Assembly (NCBI RefSeq): GCF_003054265.1
Contig: NZ_QBKT01000004.1
Coordinates: forward strand, 434,001-498,000
Source of the DNA: Kordia periserrulae
GTDB taxonomy: Bacteria > Bacteroidota > Bacteroidia > Flavobacteriales > Flavobacteriaceae
DNA length: 64,000 bases
Direction: 5' to 3'
Of this stretch, positions 17,446 through 25,284 are shown one piece after another (the stretch's first letter is position 1; each line of letters opens with the position of its first letter). The translations under genes were made by a program, and so were the position numbers. Under the pieces are notes generated by a model. The model was not told the DNA's origin and did not search any database. It saw only the letters and a program-made list of their open reading frames with translations.

Positions 17446-18021
17446 TCACTCCTGCGTTAACCATTTTGGCGTTGCTTTCGGAACAAAGTTTTTCATACGC
17501 TGCAATAATTTAGAAATGTCCGTTTCTATAATCAACATGTTGAAGTTTTCTTCTTTTAAGAGTTTTTTCCGCATCATCGTATGCATCATGGCAATGAGTT
17601 CGTCATAGTAACCATTGCTGTTCAATATTGCTACAGGATGTGTTATTTGTGCCAATTGCAAAGCCGTAATTACCTCAAAAAGTTCTTCCATCGTACCAAA
17701 TCCGCCAGGCAATGCTATAAAACCTTCGGCAAGTGATATCATTTTAAGTTTGCGCTCTACCATGGTTTCTGTAATGTGCAATTCGGTGATATTGGTATGC
17801 GCGACTTCTTTTGTTTTTAAAAATGCTGGAATCACACCTATCACTTCTCCTCCATGCTCCAACACCGCATTCGCAACCGTTCCCATAATGCCAATTTTAG
17901 AACCGCCATAAATCATCGTAATGTTTTCTTTGGCGAGTTGCTTTCCCAATTCGGCAGCATCCGCCACGATTTTTGAATCGTTTCCTAAACTACTTCCGCA
18001 ATAAATAGCAATACTTTTCAT
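17446..18021 (-). CDS. LOG-family protein (TIGR00730 Rossmann fold)
   Basis: The 191-residue protein starts MKSIAIYCGSSLG and carries PGGFGTMEE, the nucleotide-binding signature PGGxGTxxE of the LOG/lysine-decarboxylase-like family, preceded by MIYGGSKIGIMG. Members with this motif are phosphoribohydrolases that release cytokinin-type bases or hydrolyse nucleoside monophosphates; the natural bacterial substrate is uncertain. An in-frame upstream start at 18087 would add 22 residues translated from a dispersed intergenic repeat (18048-18074), so the ATG at 18021 is taken. The next gene, prmC, lies upstream on the same strand. Confidence 0.88.
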   Translation of the reverse strand: MKSIAIYCGSSLGNDSKIVADAAELGKQLAKENITMIYGGSKIGIMGTVANAVLEHGGEVIGVIPAFLKTKEVAHTNITELHITETMVERKLKMISLAEGFIALPGGFGTMEELFEVITALQLAQITHPVAILNSNGYYDELIAMMHTMMRKKLLKEENFNMLIIETDISKLLQRMKNFVPKATPKWLTQE

Positions 18022-18047
18022 GTTTGTTGTTGATGTTATTTGTTTTT

Positions 18048-18074
18048 CGTTTACACTGAGCTTGTCGAAGTATT
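18048..18074 (-). repeat. Dispersed intergenic repeat, copy 1 (upstream of LOG gene)
   Basis: On the minus strand it contains CTTCGACAAGCTCAGTGT. It matches copy 2 at 18996-19022 in 23 of 27 bases and ends 26 bases before the LOG start codon. I recall similar CTTCGACAAGCTCAG sequences as common intergenic repeats in many bacteria. Confidence 0.7.
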
Positions 18075-18097
18075 TTTCGTTTGGCATGACTGATAAT

Positions 18098-18970
18098 TCA
18101 AGAAATATCCGCTTTTAGCATTCGGTCTACGCCGAATATATCTTTTCGCAATTCAATATGTTGAAATTGCTTTTCTTCCAACAAAGCTATCATTTCTTGT
18201 CCTAAATACTGATTGATTTCAAAATACAAACTACCCTCCGTTTTTAAATGTTGCATCGCGAGATTGGCAATTGTATCATAAAAAATCAACGGATTGTCAT
18301 CTTCTACAAACAATGCAGTTTCTGGCTCGTATTCCAATACATTTTTGCGCATTTCTGCCTTTTCCAAATTACGTACATACGGCGGATTCGACACGATAAT
18401 GTCAAACTGCAAATCAGCTTCATCAAACACGTTCAAATCTTGTAATGACAATACATCCGCTTGCGTAAATTCGATAGAAACATTGTTGTTTTCCGCATTT
18501 TTTTGAGCAATTTGTAACGCTTCCGCAGAAATATCTAAGGCAAAAACTTTCGCAGTAGGAAGTTCAGTTTTTAAAGCAATCGGAATACAACCGCTTCCTG
18601 TGCCAATATCTAAAATACAGAGGTTTTTATTGTTAGCTTTTTTCGCTTTCTCTAAAATGAATGTCACCAATTCTTCCGTTTCTGGGCGTGGAATTAAGGT
18701 GTGTTCATTCACCAAAAAATCAAGACCATAAAAATGTGCTGTTCCCAGGATATGCTGAATCGGTTTTTCGAGTTTTAATTCGCTCAACGCTGCAAACATA
18801 GGCGTTTCTTGTTCTTTGGTAATTGTGAAATCAGGCGTTAATGCTAAGGCAAATCGTTTTACTCCAAAATAACTTTCGGTTAGCATAAAAAAGAAACTAT
18901 CTACTTCGTTTTTACCGTAGATGTCGTCTAACTCTTTGTGAAATATGTCTTGTATATCTTTTAGTAACAA
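18098..18970 (-). CDS. prmC: Peptide chain release factor N5-glutamine methyltransferase
   Basis: PrmC methylates the glutamine of the GGQ motif in release factors RF1 and RF2. The 290-residue protein has a helical N-terminal domain, the SAM-binding motif ILDIGTGSGCIPIAL and the substrate-glutamine motif NPPY (residues 195-198). The N-terminus MLLKDIQDIFHKEL agrees with flavobacterial homologues and needs a TTG start at 18970, as no ATG lies at that position. A dispersed repeat lies 26 bases upstream of that start, as it does before the neighbouring LOG gene. The enzyme acts in the cytosol on release factors. Confidence 0.94.
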   Translation of the reverse strand: MLLKDIQDIFHKELDDIYGKNEVDSFFFMLTESYFGVKRFALALTPDFTITKEQETPMFAALSELKLEKPIQHILGTAHFYGLDFLVNEHTLIPRPETEELVTFILEKAKKANNKNLCILDIGTGSGCIPIALKTELPTAKVFALDISAEALQIAQKNAENNNVSIEFTQADVLSLQDLNVFDEADLQFDIIVSNPPYVRNLEKAEMRKNVLEYEPETALFVEDDNPLIFYDTIANLAMQHLKTEGSLYFEINQYLGQEMIALLEEKQFQHIELRKDIFGVDRMLKADIS

Positions 18971-18995
18971 GTTTTGTTTTTTGTTTTTTGTTATT

Positions 18996-19022
18996 CGTCT
19001 ACACTGAGCCTGCCGAAGTGTT
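18996..19022 (-). repeat. Dispersed intergenic repeat, copy 2 (upstream of prmC)
   Basis: On the minus strand it contains CTTCGGCAGGCTCAGTGT, differing from copy 1 by a few transitions. It ends 25 bases before the prmC TTG. Confidence 0.7.
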
Positions 19023-19058
19023 GTTTATTGGAAACACCTAAAACCTAAAACCTAACAC

Positions 19059-19535
19059 CTACAACTCCTTCAACATCCAAACATCGCAAGAATAGTGTCC
19101 GGTTTCTCCAATCGGCTTATCTAAATGTTTAAATCCGAAGTCTTCGTATATATGTATGGCAGCTTTAAATTTTGGCGAAGATTCTATATAACACTGTGTG
19201 TAACCAAATGCTTTTGCGGCTTCCAAACATTTTGCAAATAACTTTTTACCGTAGCCTTTTCCTCTGGTTTTGGAGAAAAAATACATTTTTTGCAATTCGC
19301 ATATATTGTCGTGATTGTCGCGCAATTGTTTAATTCCCGCGCCACCGAGTACTTCTCCATCTTCTTCAATCACATAATATACTTCGCGTTCGCCTTGATA
19401 GGCTTCGTACATTGCGTCTGTTTCAGGGTCTTCGTACGCTGTGCCAACTTTTGGCATGTCAAACTCAGGAATCACTGAGCGAATGCAGGCTGCTATTGTT
19501 GCGTTGTCTTTAGGTTGTATTTCTCTGATAATCAT
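19059..19535 (-). CDS. GNAT-family N-acetyltransferase
   Basis: The 158-residue protein has the GNAT acetyl-CoA loop in the segment KTRGKGYGKKLFAKCLE (RGxGxG/K pattern) and the following helix. The late strand-helix YIESSPKFKAAIHIYEDFGFKHL places Tyr in the usual general-acid area. The N-terminus MIIREIQPKDN is typical of the fold. It transfers an acetyl group from acetyl-CoA to an amine on a small molecule or protein; the substrate is not evident. It is a separate gene on the minus strand between prmC and the pentapeptide-repeat gene. Confidence 0.9.
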   Translation of the reverse strand: MIIREIQPKDNATIAACIRSVIPEFDMPKVGTAYEDPETDAMYEAYQGEREVYYVIEEDGEVLGGAGIKQLRDNHDNICELQKMYFFSKTRGKGYGKKLFAKCLEAAKAFGYTQCYIESSPKFKAAIHIYEDFGFKHLDKPIGETGHYSCDVWMLKEL

Positions 19536-19581
19536 ATGTTTTAATTGAAATATTAAAAGATTGAATGATTAAATGATTTAT

Positions 19582-20154
19582 TTAGTGTATAATAATATCG
19601 TGTTCCGTCAATAATCCATGAATTTCTTCACGAGAAAATTTTGCTTTTTTAAGATGATTTAGTGCTGGATTCATCGTGTAATTTCGCGCCGACGTAAAAT
19701 CTGCTTTTTCTAAATTCGTTTGGTCAAATACGGCCGATTTCAAATCGCAATCGTCAAAAACAGCATTTTCCAAGTTGGTTTCTGTAAAATCGACATTTTT
19801 TAAGCTTGATGCACTGAATTTTGTTTGCTTCATAGACAATCCCGCAAAGGAAGCCAATTCCAAATTACAAGCGTCAAAACTGACTGAAAACATAAAATCG
19901 TTACACACACTAAAATCGACTCCTAGCAACTTGCAATTCACAAATTCAACTTCAGTAAACGACGTACTTTTTATTTTAGCATTGGTCAAATCGCAGATTT
20001 CAAACGTACATTCCAAAAACGTCATTGCTGCCATATCTGCCGCTTCAAACTTGCAATTGACAAACGTACAATGGTCATATTCGCCTTTCGGGAATGCTTG
20101 TTGCGTATAATCAATTTGGGTAAATGTTTGATTTTGGAAGAATTCTTGACTCAT
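19582..20154 (-). CDS. Pentapeptide-repeat protein (MfpA/Qnr-like size)
   Basis: The 190-residue protein consists of consecutive A(D/N)LXX-type five-residue repeats (for example CTFVNCKFEAADM, CDLTNAKIKS, VDFTETNLENAVF, CDLKSAVFDQTNLEKADF), which fold into a right-handed quadrilateral beta-helix. The C-terminal KAKFSREEIHGLLTEHDI is a helical cap. The length and single-coil layout resemble MfpA and Qnr proteins, which mimic DNA and protect gyrase or topoisomerase IV from quinolones, but many pentapeptide proteins of this size have no known role, so that function is unproven. A single interruption around residues 80-95 is seen. No signal peptide, so cytosolic. Confidence 0.88.
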   Translation of the reverse strand: MSQEFFQNQTFTQIDYTQQAFPKGEYDHCTFVNCKFEAADMAAMTFLECTFEICDLTNAKIKSTSFTEVEFVNCKLLGVDFSVCNDFMFSVSFDACNLELASFAGLSMKQTKFSASSLKNVDFTETNLENAVFDDCDLKSAVFDQTNLEKADFTSARNYTMNPALNHLKKAKFSREEIHGLLTEHDIIIH

Positions 20155-20237
20155 TTTGTATTCGCTTCAAATAGAAATTACGTAGTTTTGCGATGCTGTG
20201 AAGATACTGATTTTAGACGAATTTTTCAGTGAAAAAG

Positions 20238-20245
20238 TATCTTTG
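20238..20245 (+). promoter_or_regulatory. ribD: Candidate -7 element for ribD
   Basis: TATCTTTG matches TAnnTTTG and lies about 87 bases before the ribD ATG. No clear -33 TTG is seen at the expected distance. Confidence 0.35.
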
Positions 20246-20331
20246 AGAACTGACATGACAAATCCTTTTTATTTTTCTAAATAGAAATGATTTGCACGCG
20301 AAGAAAAAGTAAATTCAACTAAAAAAACAGA

Positions 20332-21378
20332 ATGGCATTCGCACACGAAACGTACATGAAACGCTGTTTGCAGTTGGCTGCGAATGGTTTGCCTGCTGCC
20401 ATGCCCAATCCGTCCGTTGGTGCCGTGATTGTGCACAACGACGTCATTATTGGCGAAGGTTATACAAATGCGTATGGCGGAAATCATGCAGAAGTTAATG
20501 CTATTGCTTCTGTGCGAGATAAGTCGTTGTTAAAAGAGTCAACTATCTATGTTTCGTTGGAACCGTGTAGTCATTTTGGAAAAACGCCGCCGTGTAGCGA
20601 TTTAATCATCAAACATCAAATTCCGAAAGTTGTTATTGGCACCATAGATCCGTTTGCCAAAGTGGCGGGACGTGGCGTTCAGAAACTAAAAGATGCTGGG
20701 TGTGAAGTTGTGTTGAATGTTTTGAAAGACGAATGTGTCGCTTCCAACAAACGATTTTTTACCTTTCATCAGCACAAACGTCCGTATATTATTTTGAAAT
20801 GGGCACAGACGCAAGATGGTTTTATTGATAAGATTCGAAACGAAAACGATGCTGTACAACCCAATTGGATTACGAACGAATATTCGCGTCAACTCGTACA
20901 CAAATGGCGCAGTGAAGAAGCGGCGATTTTGGTAGGAACGAATACAGCCATTACAGACAATCCGAAGCTCAATACACGCGATTGGCAAGGAGAAAATCCT
21001 GTGCGAATTGTGTTGGATAGAAGTTTGCGAATTCCAGCAGAATATGCATTGTTGGATGAAACGATTAAAACGATTGTGTTGACCGAAAAAGAGAACGTTT
21101 CTAGCGAAAACCGCATCTTTGAAACGATTGATTTCTCTAAAAATCTTCCGCAACAAATTTGCGATGTTTTGTATCGTTACGATTTGCAATCCGTGATTAT
21201 CGAAGGCGGGAAACAGACTTTACAAACCTTTATTGACGCTAATTTATGGGATGAAGCACGCGTTTTTACAGGAAAAACCGTTTTTCAACAAGGAATTGAA
21301 GCGCCCACTTTTACAGGAACTTTACAGTCTCAAAAGAGCATTTCAGACGACACTTTAGAAATCTATACGAATGATTAA
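20332..21378 (+). CDS. ribD: Bifunctional riboflavin biosynthesis deaminase/reductase
   Basis: RibD carries out the second and third steps of riboflavin synthesis: pyrimidine deamination and ribose side-chain reduction. The 348-residue protein has the N-terminal zinc deaminase domain (HAE at His52-Glu54, PCSHFGKTPPC with Cys79 and Cys88) and a C-terminal NADPH-dependent reductase domain (ILKWAQTQDGFID through to SVIIEGGKQTLQ). It is the first gene of a plus-strand cluster that continues with a HAD phosphatase-like gene whose start overlaps by 8 bases; a HAD phosphatase is the missing dephosphorylation step of this pathway, so the neighbour is an attractive candidate for it. Confidence 0.95.
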   Translation: MAFAHETYMKRCLQLAANGLPAAMPNPSVGAVIVHNDVIIGEGYTNAYGGNHAEVNAIASVRDKSLLKESTIYVSLEPCSHFGKTPPCSDLIIKHQIPKVVIGTIDPFAKVAGRGVQKLKDAGCEVVLNVLKDECVASNKRFFTFHQHKRPYIILKWAQTQDGFIDKIRNENDAVQPNWITNEYSRQLVHKWRSEEAAILVGTNTAITDNPKLNTRDWQGENPVRIVLDRSLRIPAEYALLDETIKTIVLTEKENVSSENRIFETIDFSKNLPQQICDVLYRYDLQSVIIEGGKQTLQTFIDANLWDEARVFTGKTVFQQGIEAPTFTGTLQSQKSISDDTLEIYTND

Positions 21379-21985
21379 AAATATAATTTTCGATTACGGA
21401 GATATCTTTATCAATTTGGACAAAACCGCGACCAATCGTGAGTTGTTGCAATTGGGCATTTCGGATTTTACGCCAGAAATGATTTCCAAAAATCAAGCGT
21501 ACGAAAAAGGATTGATAACAACAGACGAATTTGTCGATTTTTATCATACACAATTCCCGAAAGCGACTAAAAATCAACTAATTGACGCTTGGAACGCTAT
21601 TTTACTCGATTTTCCAAAACATCGAATGGAATTCATTAAAAATTTAGCGAAAGACAACAACTATCGACTGTTTATTTTAAGCAATACGAACGATTTGCAC
21701 ATTTCATGGATTCAGCAAGATTGGGGCATGGAGTTATATACTGAATTCAAAAACTGTTTTGAGCAGTTCTATCTCTCACACGAAATCCACTTGCGCAAAC
21801 CTGACGCGAATATTTACGAATTTGTATTACAACAAAACAATTTACAACCTGAAGAAACCATTTTTATTGACGACACGAAAGAAAATACCGAAACAGCCGC
21901 TTCACTCGGAATTCACACATGGAATTTAATTCCTGGCAAAGAAGATATCGTTGATTTATTCACACATAAAAAATTATTGTTTTGA
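21371..21985 (+). CDS. HAD-family phosphatase-like protein
   Basis: The 204-residue protein has the HAD motif I as IFDYGDIF, with Asp8 as the nucleophile and glycine in the second position, as in the YihX-type subgroup. Motif II is ILSNTND, and motif IV is FIDDTKENTETAASLG, supplying magnesium ligands. These enzymes dephosphorylate small phosphate compounds in the cytosol. It overlaps ribD by 8 bases and is followed by a gene overlapping its own stop, so the three are likely to be one transcript. Being coupled to ribD it could remove the phosphate from the RibD product, but the substrate is not shown by the sequence. Confidence 0.85.
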   Translation: MIKNIIFDYGDIFINLDKTATNRELLQLGISDFTPEMISKNQAYEKGLITTDEFVDFYHTQFPKATKNQLIDAWNAILLDFPKHRMEFIKNLAKDNNYRLFILSNTNDLHISWIQQDWGMELYTEFKNCFEQFYLSHEIHLRKPDANIYEFVLQQNNLQPEETIFIDDTKENTETAASLGIHTWNLIPGKEDIVDLFTHKKLLF

Positions 21986-22842
21986 TATATTTGGCGCTTA
22001 GTGTTTTCATTTCCAGTTCGTTATTTGTCATTTTTAAACTGTTTGACAAATATCAAATCAACACATTTCAAGCAATTGTCATCAACTATTTAACGGCTTT
22101 CTGCTGCGGATTTTTCTTTTATGGAAATGGTACAACACTCGTTGAAGTTTCACAAAAACCATGGATTGTCGGAGCCATTATTTTAGGTTTTTTGTTCATC
22201 TCCATTTTTATGGTCATGGCAACCACAGCGCAACGCAACGGACTTTCCACAGCCTCCGTGGCAAGTAAAATGTCGGTAGTGATTCCTGTAATTTTTGCGG
22301 TGATTGTTTATGAAGAAAAACTAAGTTTATTGAAAGTTGCAGGGATTATTTTAGCCTTGCTCGCAGTGTATTTAACGACTGTTAAAAACGATGGCGCTAC
22401 CTTTAATCGTAAAAAATTACTCTTTCCGTTGCTATTATTTTTAGGTTCTGGAGTTATTGATACCGCTATCAAACACATAGAAACCAAATATTTGGCAGAA
22501 GGTGAAGTTCCTATATTTTCGGCGGCAGTATTTGGTTGTGCTTTTATGATTGGAATTGTTGTGGCAATCATTCGACGTGATGTTGTTATTGATGGAAAAA
22601 CGATTTTAGGAGGCATTGCGTTGGGAATTCCGAATTTTTACTCGATTATATTTTTGCTAAAAGCTTTGCGACCAGAAAATTTGGGAGACAGTTCAACTGT
22701 ATTTCCCATCAACAACGTCGCCATTGTGATGCTTTCCACTATCTTTGGAATCATTTTGTTTAAAGAAAAACTCATTCCAAAAAACTGGATTGGAATTGTC
22801 ATCGCGATTATTAGTATTGTGATGATTGCGGTTTCGGCGTAA
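21982..22842 (+). CDS. EamA/DMT-superfamily membrane transporter
   Basis: The 286-residue integral membrane protein has about ten hydrophobic helices in two related halves, the layout of EamA-type drug/metabolite transporters (helices run through SLFVIFKLFDKYQ, AIILGFLFISIFMVM, VVIPVIFAVIVYEE, and the final GIVIAIISIVMIAVS). It probably exports or imports a small metabolite; the substrate is unknown. The start codon is TTG (21982-21984), sharing its TG with the TGA stop of the HAD gene (TTTGA), so translation is likely coupled. No ATG lies nearby at the expected N-terminus. Confidence 0.85.
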   Translation: MIYLALSVFISSSLFVIFKLFDKYQINTFQAIVINYLTAFCCGFFFYGNGTTLVEVSQKPWIVGAIILGFLFISIFMVMATTAQRNGLSTASVASKMSVVIPVIFAVIVYEEKLSLLKVAGIILALLAVYLTTVKNDGATFNRKKLLFPLLLFLGSGVIDTAIKHIETKYLAEGEVPIFSAAVFGCAFMIGIVVAIIRRDVVIDGKTILGGIALGIPNFYSIIFLLKALRPENLGDSSTVFPINNVAIVMLSTIFGIILFKEKLIPKNWIGIVIAIISIVMIAVSA

Positions 22843-22859
22843 TATTAAAAACTTCGTAT

Positions 22860-23474
22860 TTGGAAATAAAAGACACCTATAAAACCATCGAAAAACCTTC
22901 GGAAGAAGTACTGTTTAAAGATCGAAATAGTAAATTCTTTGGCTATGCATTTCCTGTTTCAAATGAAGACGACATTAAAACACATTTAGAAAATTTGAAA
23001 AAAAGTCATCATTCGGCGCGGCATTGGTGTTATGCGTGGCAATTGGGGAAAAGCGAACCATTTCGTTTTCGTGCCAATGACGACGGAGAACCTTCTAACA
23101 GTGCAGGAATGCCGATTTACGGACAAATTCAGTCGTTTGAAGTTACCAATATTTTAATTGTGGTTGTCCGTTATTTTGGCGGCACCAAATTAGGCGTTGG
23201 CGGATTGATAAACGCATACCGAACTGGTGCACAACTAGCATTGGAAGCTGCTGAAATCGTTGAAAAAACTATCAATATTGACTATTTACTCATCTTTGAT
23301 TACAAAAACATGAACAAAGTCATGCGTGTCATCAAAGAGCGAAACTTAGACATTATCACACAAAAACTAGAACTAGATTGTCGCATTACCATTTCCGTTC
23401 GACAAAGCGAAGCGGAACAAGTTTTTGAGTTGTTTACCAATTTGTATGAGATTGAGATTAAAGAGGTTGAATAA
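22860..23474 (+). CDS. YigZ/IMPACT-family (UPF0029) protein
   Basis: The 204-residue protein follows the YigZ layout. The N-terminal IMPACT domain has the family signature in ARHWCYAWQLG, then FRANDDGEPSNSAGMPI and the VRYFGGTKLGVGGLINAY glycine-rich block. A C-terminal ferredoxin-like domain (residues about 140-204) follows. The bacterial function is unresolved; a role in translation or stress response is suggested for homologues. The start is a TTG at 22860, 17 bases after the transporter stop, giving the expected N-terminus. It closes the ribD-HAD-EamA-YigZ series on the plus strand. Confidence 0.88.
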   Translation: MEIKDTYKTIEKPSEEVLFKDRNSKFFGYAFPVSNEDDIKTHLENLKKSHHSARHWCYAWQLGKSEPFRFRANDDGEPSNSAGMPIYGQIQSFEVTNILIVVVRYFGGTKLGVGGLINAYRTGAQLALEAAEIVEKTINIDYLLIFDYKNMNKVMRVIKERNLDIITQKLELDCRITISVRQSEAEQVFELFTNLYEIEIKEVE

Positions 23475-23489
23475 TCTTAAGTTATATAA

Positions 23490-24044
23490 CTACTTTTTCC
23501 TTTTCCCATACCGCACACTCGGCTCACTAACAGACACCTCTTTTGCTAACGTTGATTGCCATTGTTGCTGTGTTGCCATCAAATTGCATAGTTTTTCATG
23601 GAAATACACTTGATACCAAAGTGCTTCGGGAAAAGGACTCACACCTTTGTACATACGCTCGGAATGTATCATCAACTTTAAAATAAAATCATCTTGAGGC
23701 GCACGGTGATTGTTGATAACTTGACTCAATTGCACAGGCGTAATTCCTATATCTTTTGCAAAAACAGCACGCTTTGCATACAAAGTATCAATATACTGCT
23801 GTAAAAACATTGAAAAATAAGACTTTGCTTCATTGACAGGTTGTTTGATAAATTCTTGCATTTGGAATTTTAACTGCAAAAGCTTCGCTTGGACAACTTG
23901 ACTATTGGACAAACCTTTCATTCGCTGCAAACGCGCTTCCATCAAAGCAGTAGCTTCTGACTGATATTCTTCATGAGAAGCATAACGACTGTCAACTCCG
24001 TATTCAGAATCCAAATGTGTATTATGTTCGTTTTTGTTAGTCAT
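23490..24044 (-). CDS. HTH (XRE-like) protein, candidate antitoxin or regulator
   Basis: The 184-residue protein has a helical N-terminal half (residues 1-85, including LMEARLQRMKGLSNSQVV). A five-helix XRE-type HTH follows at about 92-130 (AVFAKDIGITPVQLSQVINN with PQDDFILKLMIHS). The C-terminal tail is tryptophan-containing and ends in a basic stretch. It overlaps the preceding GNAT-like gene by 8 bases. A small enzyme-like gene followed by an XRE gene, overlapping, is the order of HigBA-type toxin-antitoxin units, so this is the candidate antitoxin and autoregulator. The alternative is an ordinary regulator unrelated to toxicity. Confidence 0.7.
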   Translation of the reverse strand: MTNKNEHNTHLDSEYGVDSRYASHEEYQSEATALMEARLQRMKGLSNSQVVQAKLLQLKFQMQEFIKQPVNEAKSYFSMFLQQYIDTLYAKRAVFAKDIGITPVQLSQVINNHRAPQDDFILKLMIHSERMYKGVSPFPEALWYQVYFHEKLCNLMATQQQWQSTLAKEVSVSEPSVRYGKRKK

Positions 24045-24501
24045 GATATTGATGTATCAAGTTAATAATTTCAGGTATTTCAATACTTAGCGTCATTCCT
24101 GTAGCGATAAAATTGTACTTTTTGATGTAATGCTGCGCTATTTCTGTTTTAGGACGAAGCGAAACACAAGCCAATTCAGCATATTCTATGATAGCTATTT
24201 TAGCTACATGCGCAATTAAGTTTCCAGCGATGTTATCAAACTTTTTATTTTTCCCTTTATTTTCAATAGAAACCGTTAGTAAGCGAATATGTATGCGCCA
24301 TTCACTCGGAATTTTTTCGAAAGAAACGAGCCCTAATATATCATTTGAACTAAGAATACATAATTTATAGATTTCAAATTCCTTTTCTTGCTTCCAATCA
24401 AAAAAGTATCGCTTTTTAGTGATGGTTTTGTAATCGCTAGCTTCAACAGGAATAATTGTTACCTCATGTGATTTTCCTGTTGTGATTTCATTGATTGTCA
24501 T
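24037..24501 (-). CDS. GNAT-fold protein, candidate toxin partner
   Basis: The 154-residue protein is read as a divergent GNAT-fold protein. A central NIAGNLIAHVAKIAIIE helix occupies the place of the acetyl-CoA loop and following helix, and AELACVSLRPKTEIAQHYIKKYNFIATG resembles the late strand and FYxkhGF helix of acetyltransferases. The classical Q/RxxGxG/A loop is weak (DNIAGNLI), so activity is uncertain. It is upstream of and overlaps an XRE-type HTH gene by 8 bases. GNAT toxins (TacT/AtaT type) acetylate aminoacyl-tRNA, but there the antitoxin usually comes first; here the order is reversed. The call is a hypothesis. Confidence 0.6.
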   Translation of the reverse strand: MTINEITTGKSHEVTIIPVEASDYKTITKKRYFFDWKQEKEFEIYKLCILSSNDILGLVSFEKIPSEWRIHIRLLTVSIENKGKNKKFDNIAGNLIAHVAKIAIIEYAELACVSLRPKTEIAQHYIKKYNFIATGMTLSIEIPEIINLIHQYHD

Positions 24502-24673
24502 AAAGATACTATTTTTTTCCTCTTTTAGTAAATTTTAAATCATAAAGTTTCCTTTTTTTGTAAACTTTTTTTAACTATCGCACAAAGACTATTAAAAATA
24601 CAACTTGAATCATGTATTTTTGACCAAAACCCGACTCTATTTTTAAATCTTTTAAAATATAAAAAGATGAGTT

Positions 24674-25081
24674 TTAGAAGTCAATTTCAGCTAATTTTTC
24701 GAGGATATAATCAGGGCATTTCATAGGACGTTTGGTTTCCATATTTATGAACGCCAAAACTGTGTTAGCTTCTGTAATAATTTCCTTACTTTCGTTTAAA
24801 ATCACATAATCAAATTCAATCTTAACCGAAGGCAATTTTTTCAGCGTTGTTTGAACCGTCAAAACCTCGTCATAAAACGCTGATTTTTTATAATTAATCT
24901 GAATAGAAATTACTGGAAGCATCACGCCCATCTCTTCCATTTCACGGTATGAAATCCCTAAGGCTCTAAGCCACTCAGTCCGCCCCATTTCTATAAACTG
25001 CACATAATTCCCATGGTATACTACGCCCATTTGGTCAGTTTCTGCGTAGCGAATTCTTGTTTTAATTTCGTGACTTCTCAA
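24674..25081 (-). CDS. Acyl-CoA thioesterase (4HBT, YbgC/FadM-like)
   Basis: The 135-residue hotdog-fold protein has the active-site pattern ETDQMGVVYHGNYVQFIE (catalytic Asp16 followed by the helix start HGNY), the hallmark of 4-hydroxybenzoyl-CoA-type thioesterases. The rest, including EFDYVILNESKEIITEA, matches the single-domain fold. It hydrolyses acyl-CoA thioesters in the cytosol; the chain length is unknown. It is divergent to dnaA, with about 200 bases between the starts. No membrane or signal segment. Confidence 0.9.
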   Translation of the reverse strand: MRSHEIKTRIRYAETDQMGVVYHGNYVQFIEMGRTEWLRALGISYREMEEMGVMLPVISIQINYKKSAFYDEVLTVQTTLKKLPSVKIEFDYVILNESKEIITEANTVLAFINMETKRPMKCPDYILEKLAEIDF

Positions 25082-25284
25082 AGTTTTTTATATATTTAGT
25101 AAGGTTAACGAATTGTAAAGAAATTGTTTCCAATCATGAGAAAAAATTTTAAGAAATTCAATAGCATTCAAGTTTTTTTTTCACTTTTTTTTTCACATAT
25201 TTGTTCACGCTAAAAATAAAAGGAGAAAACCCCGAATTTTCTTTTTTTCCTAACCTAAAGAATAACAACTTTTAACAACATTAA

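Noticed and set aside
18022-18087. Longer LOG protein starting at 18087
   Set aside because: The extra 22 residues are translated from the dispersed repeat and are not part of the family N-terminus.
25082-25284. Origin of replication next to dnaA
   Set aside because: No DnaA-box-like TTATCCACA or TGTGGATAA is present in the spacer, and in Bacteroidota oriC is often away from dnaA.
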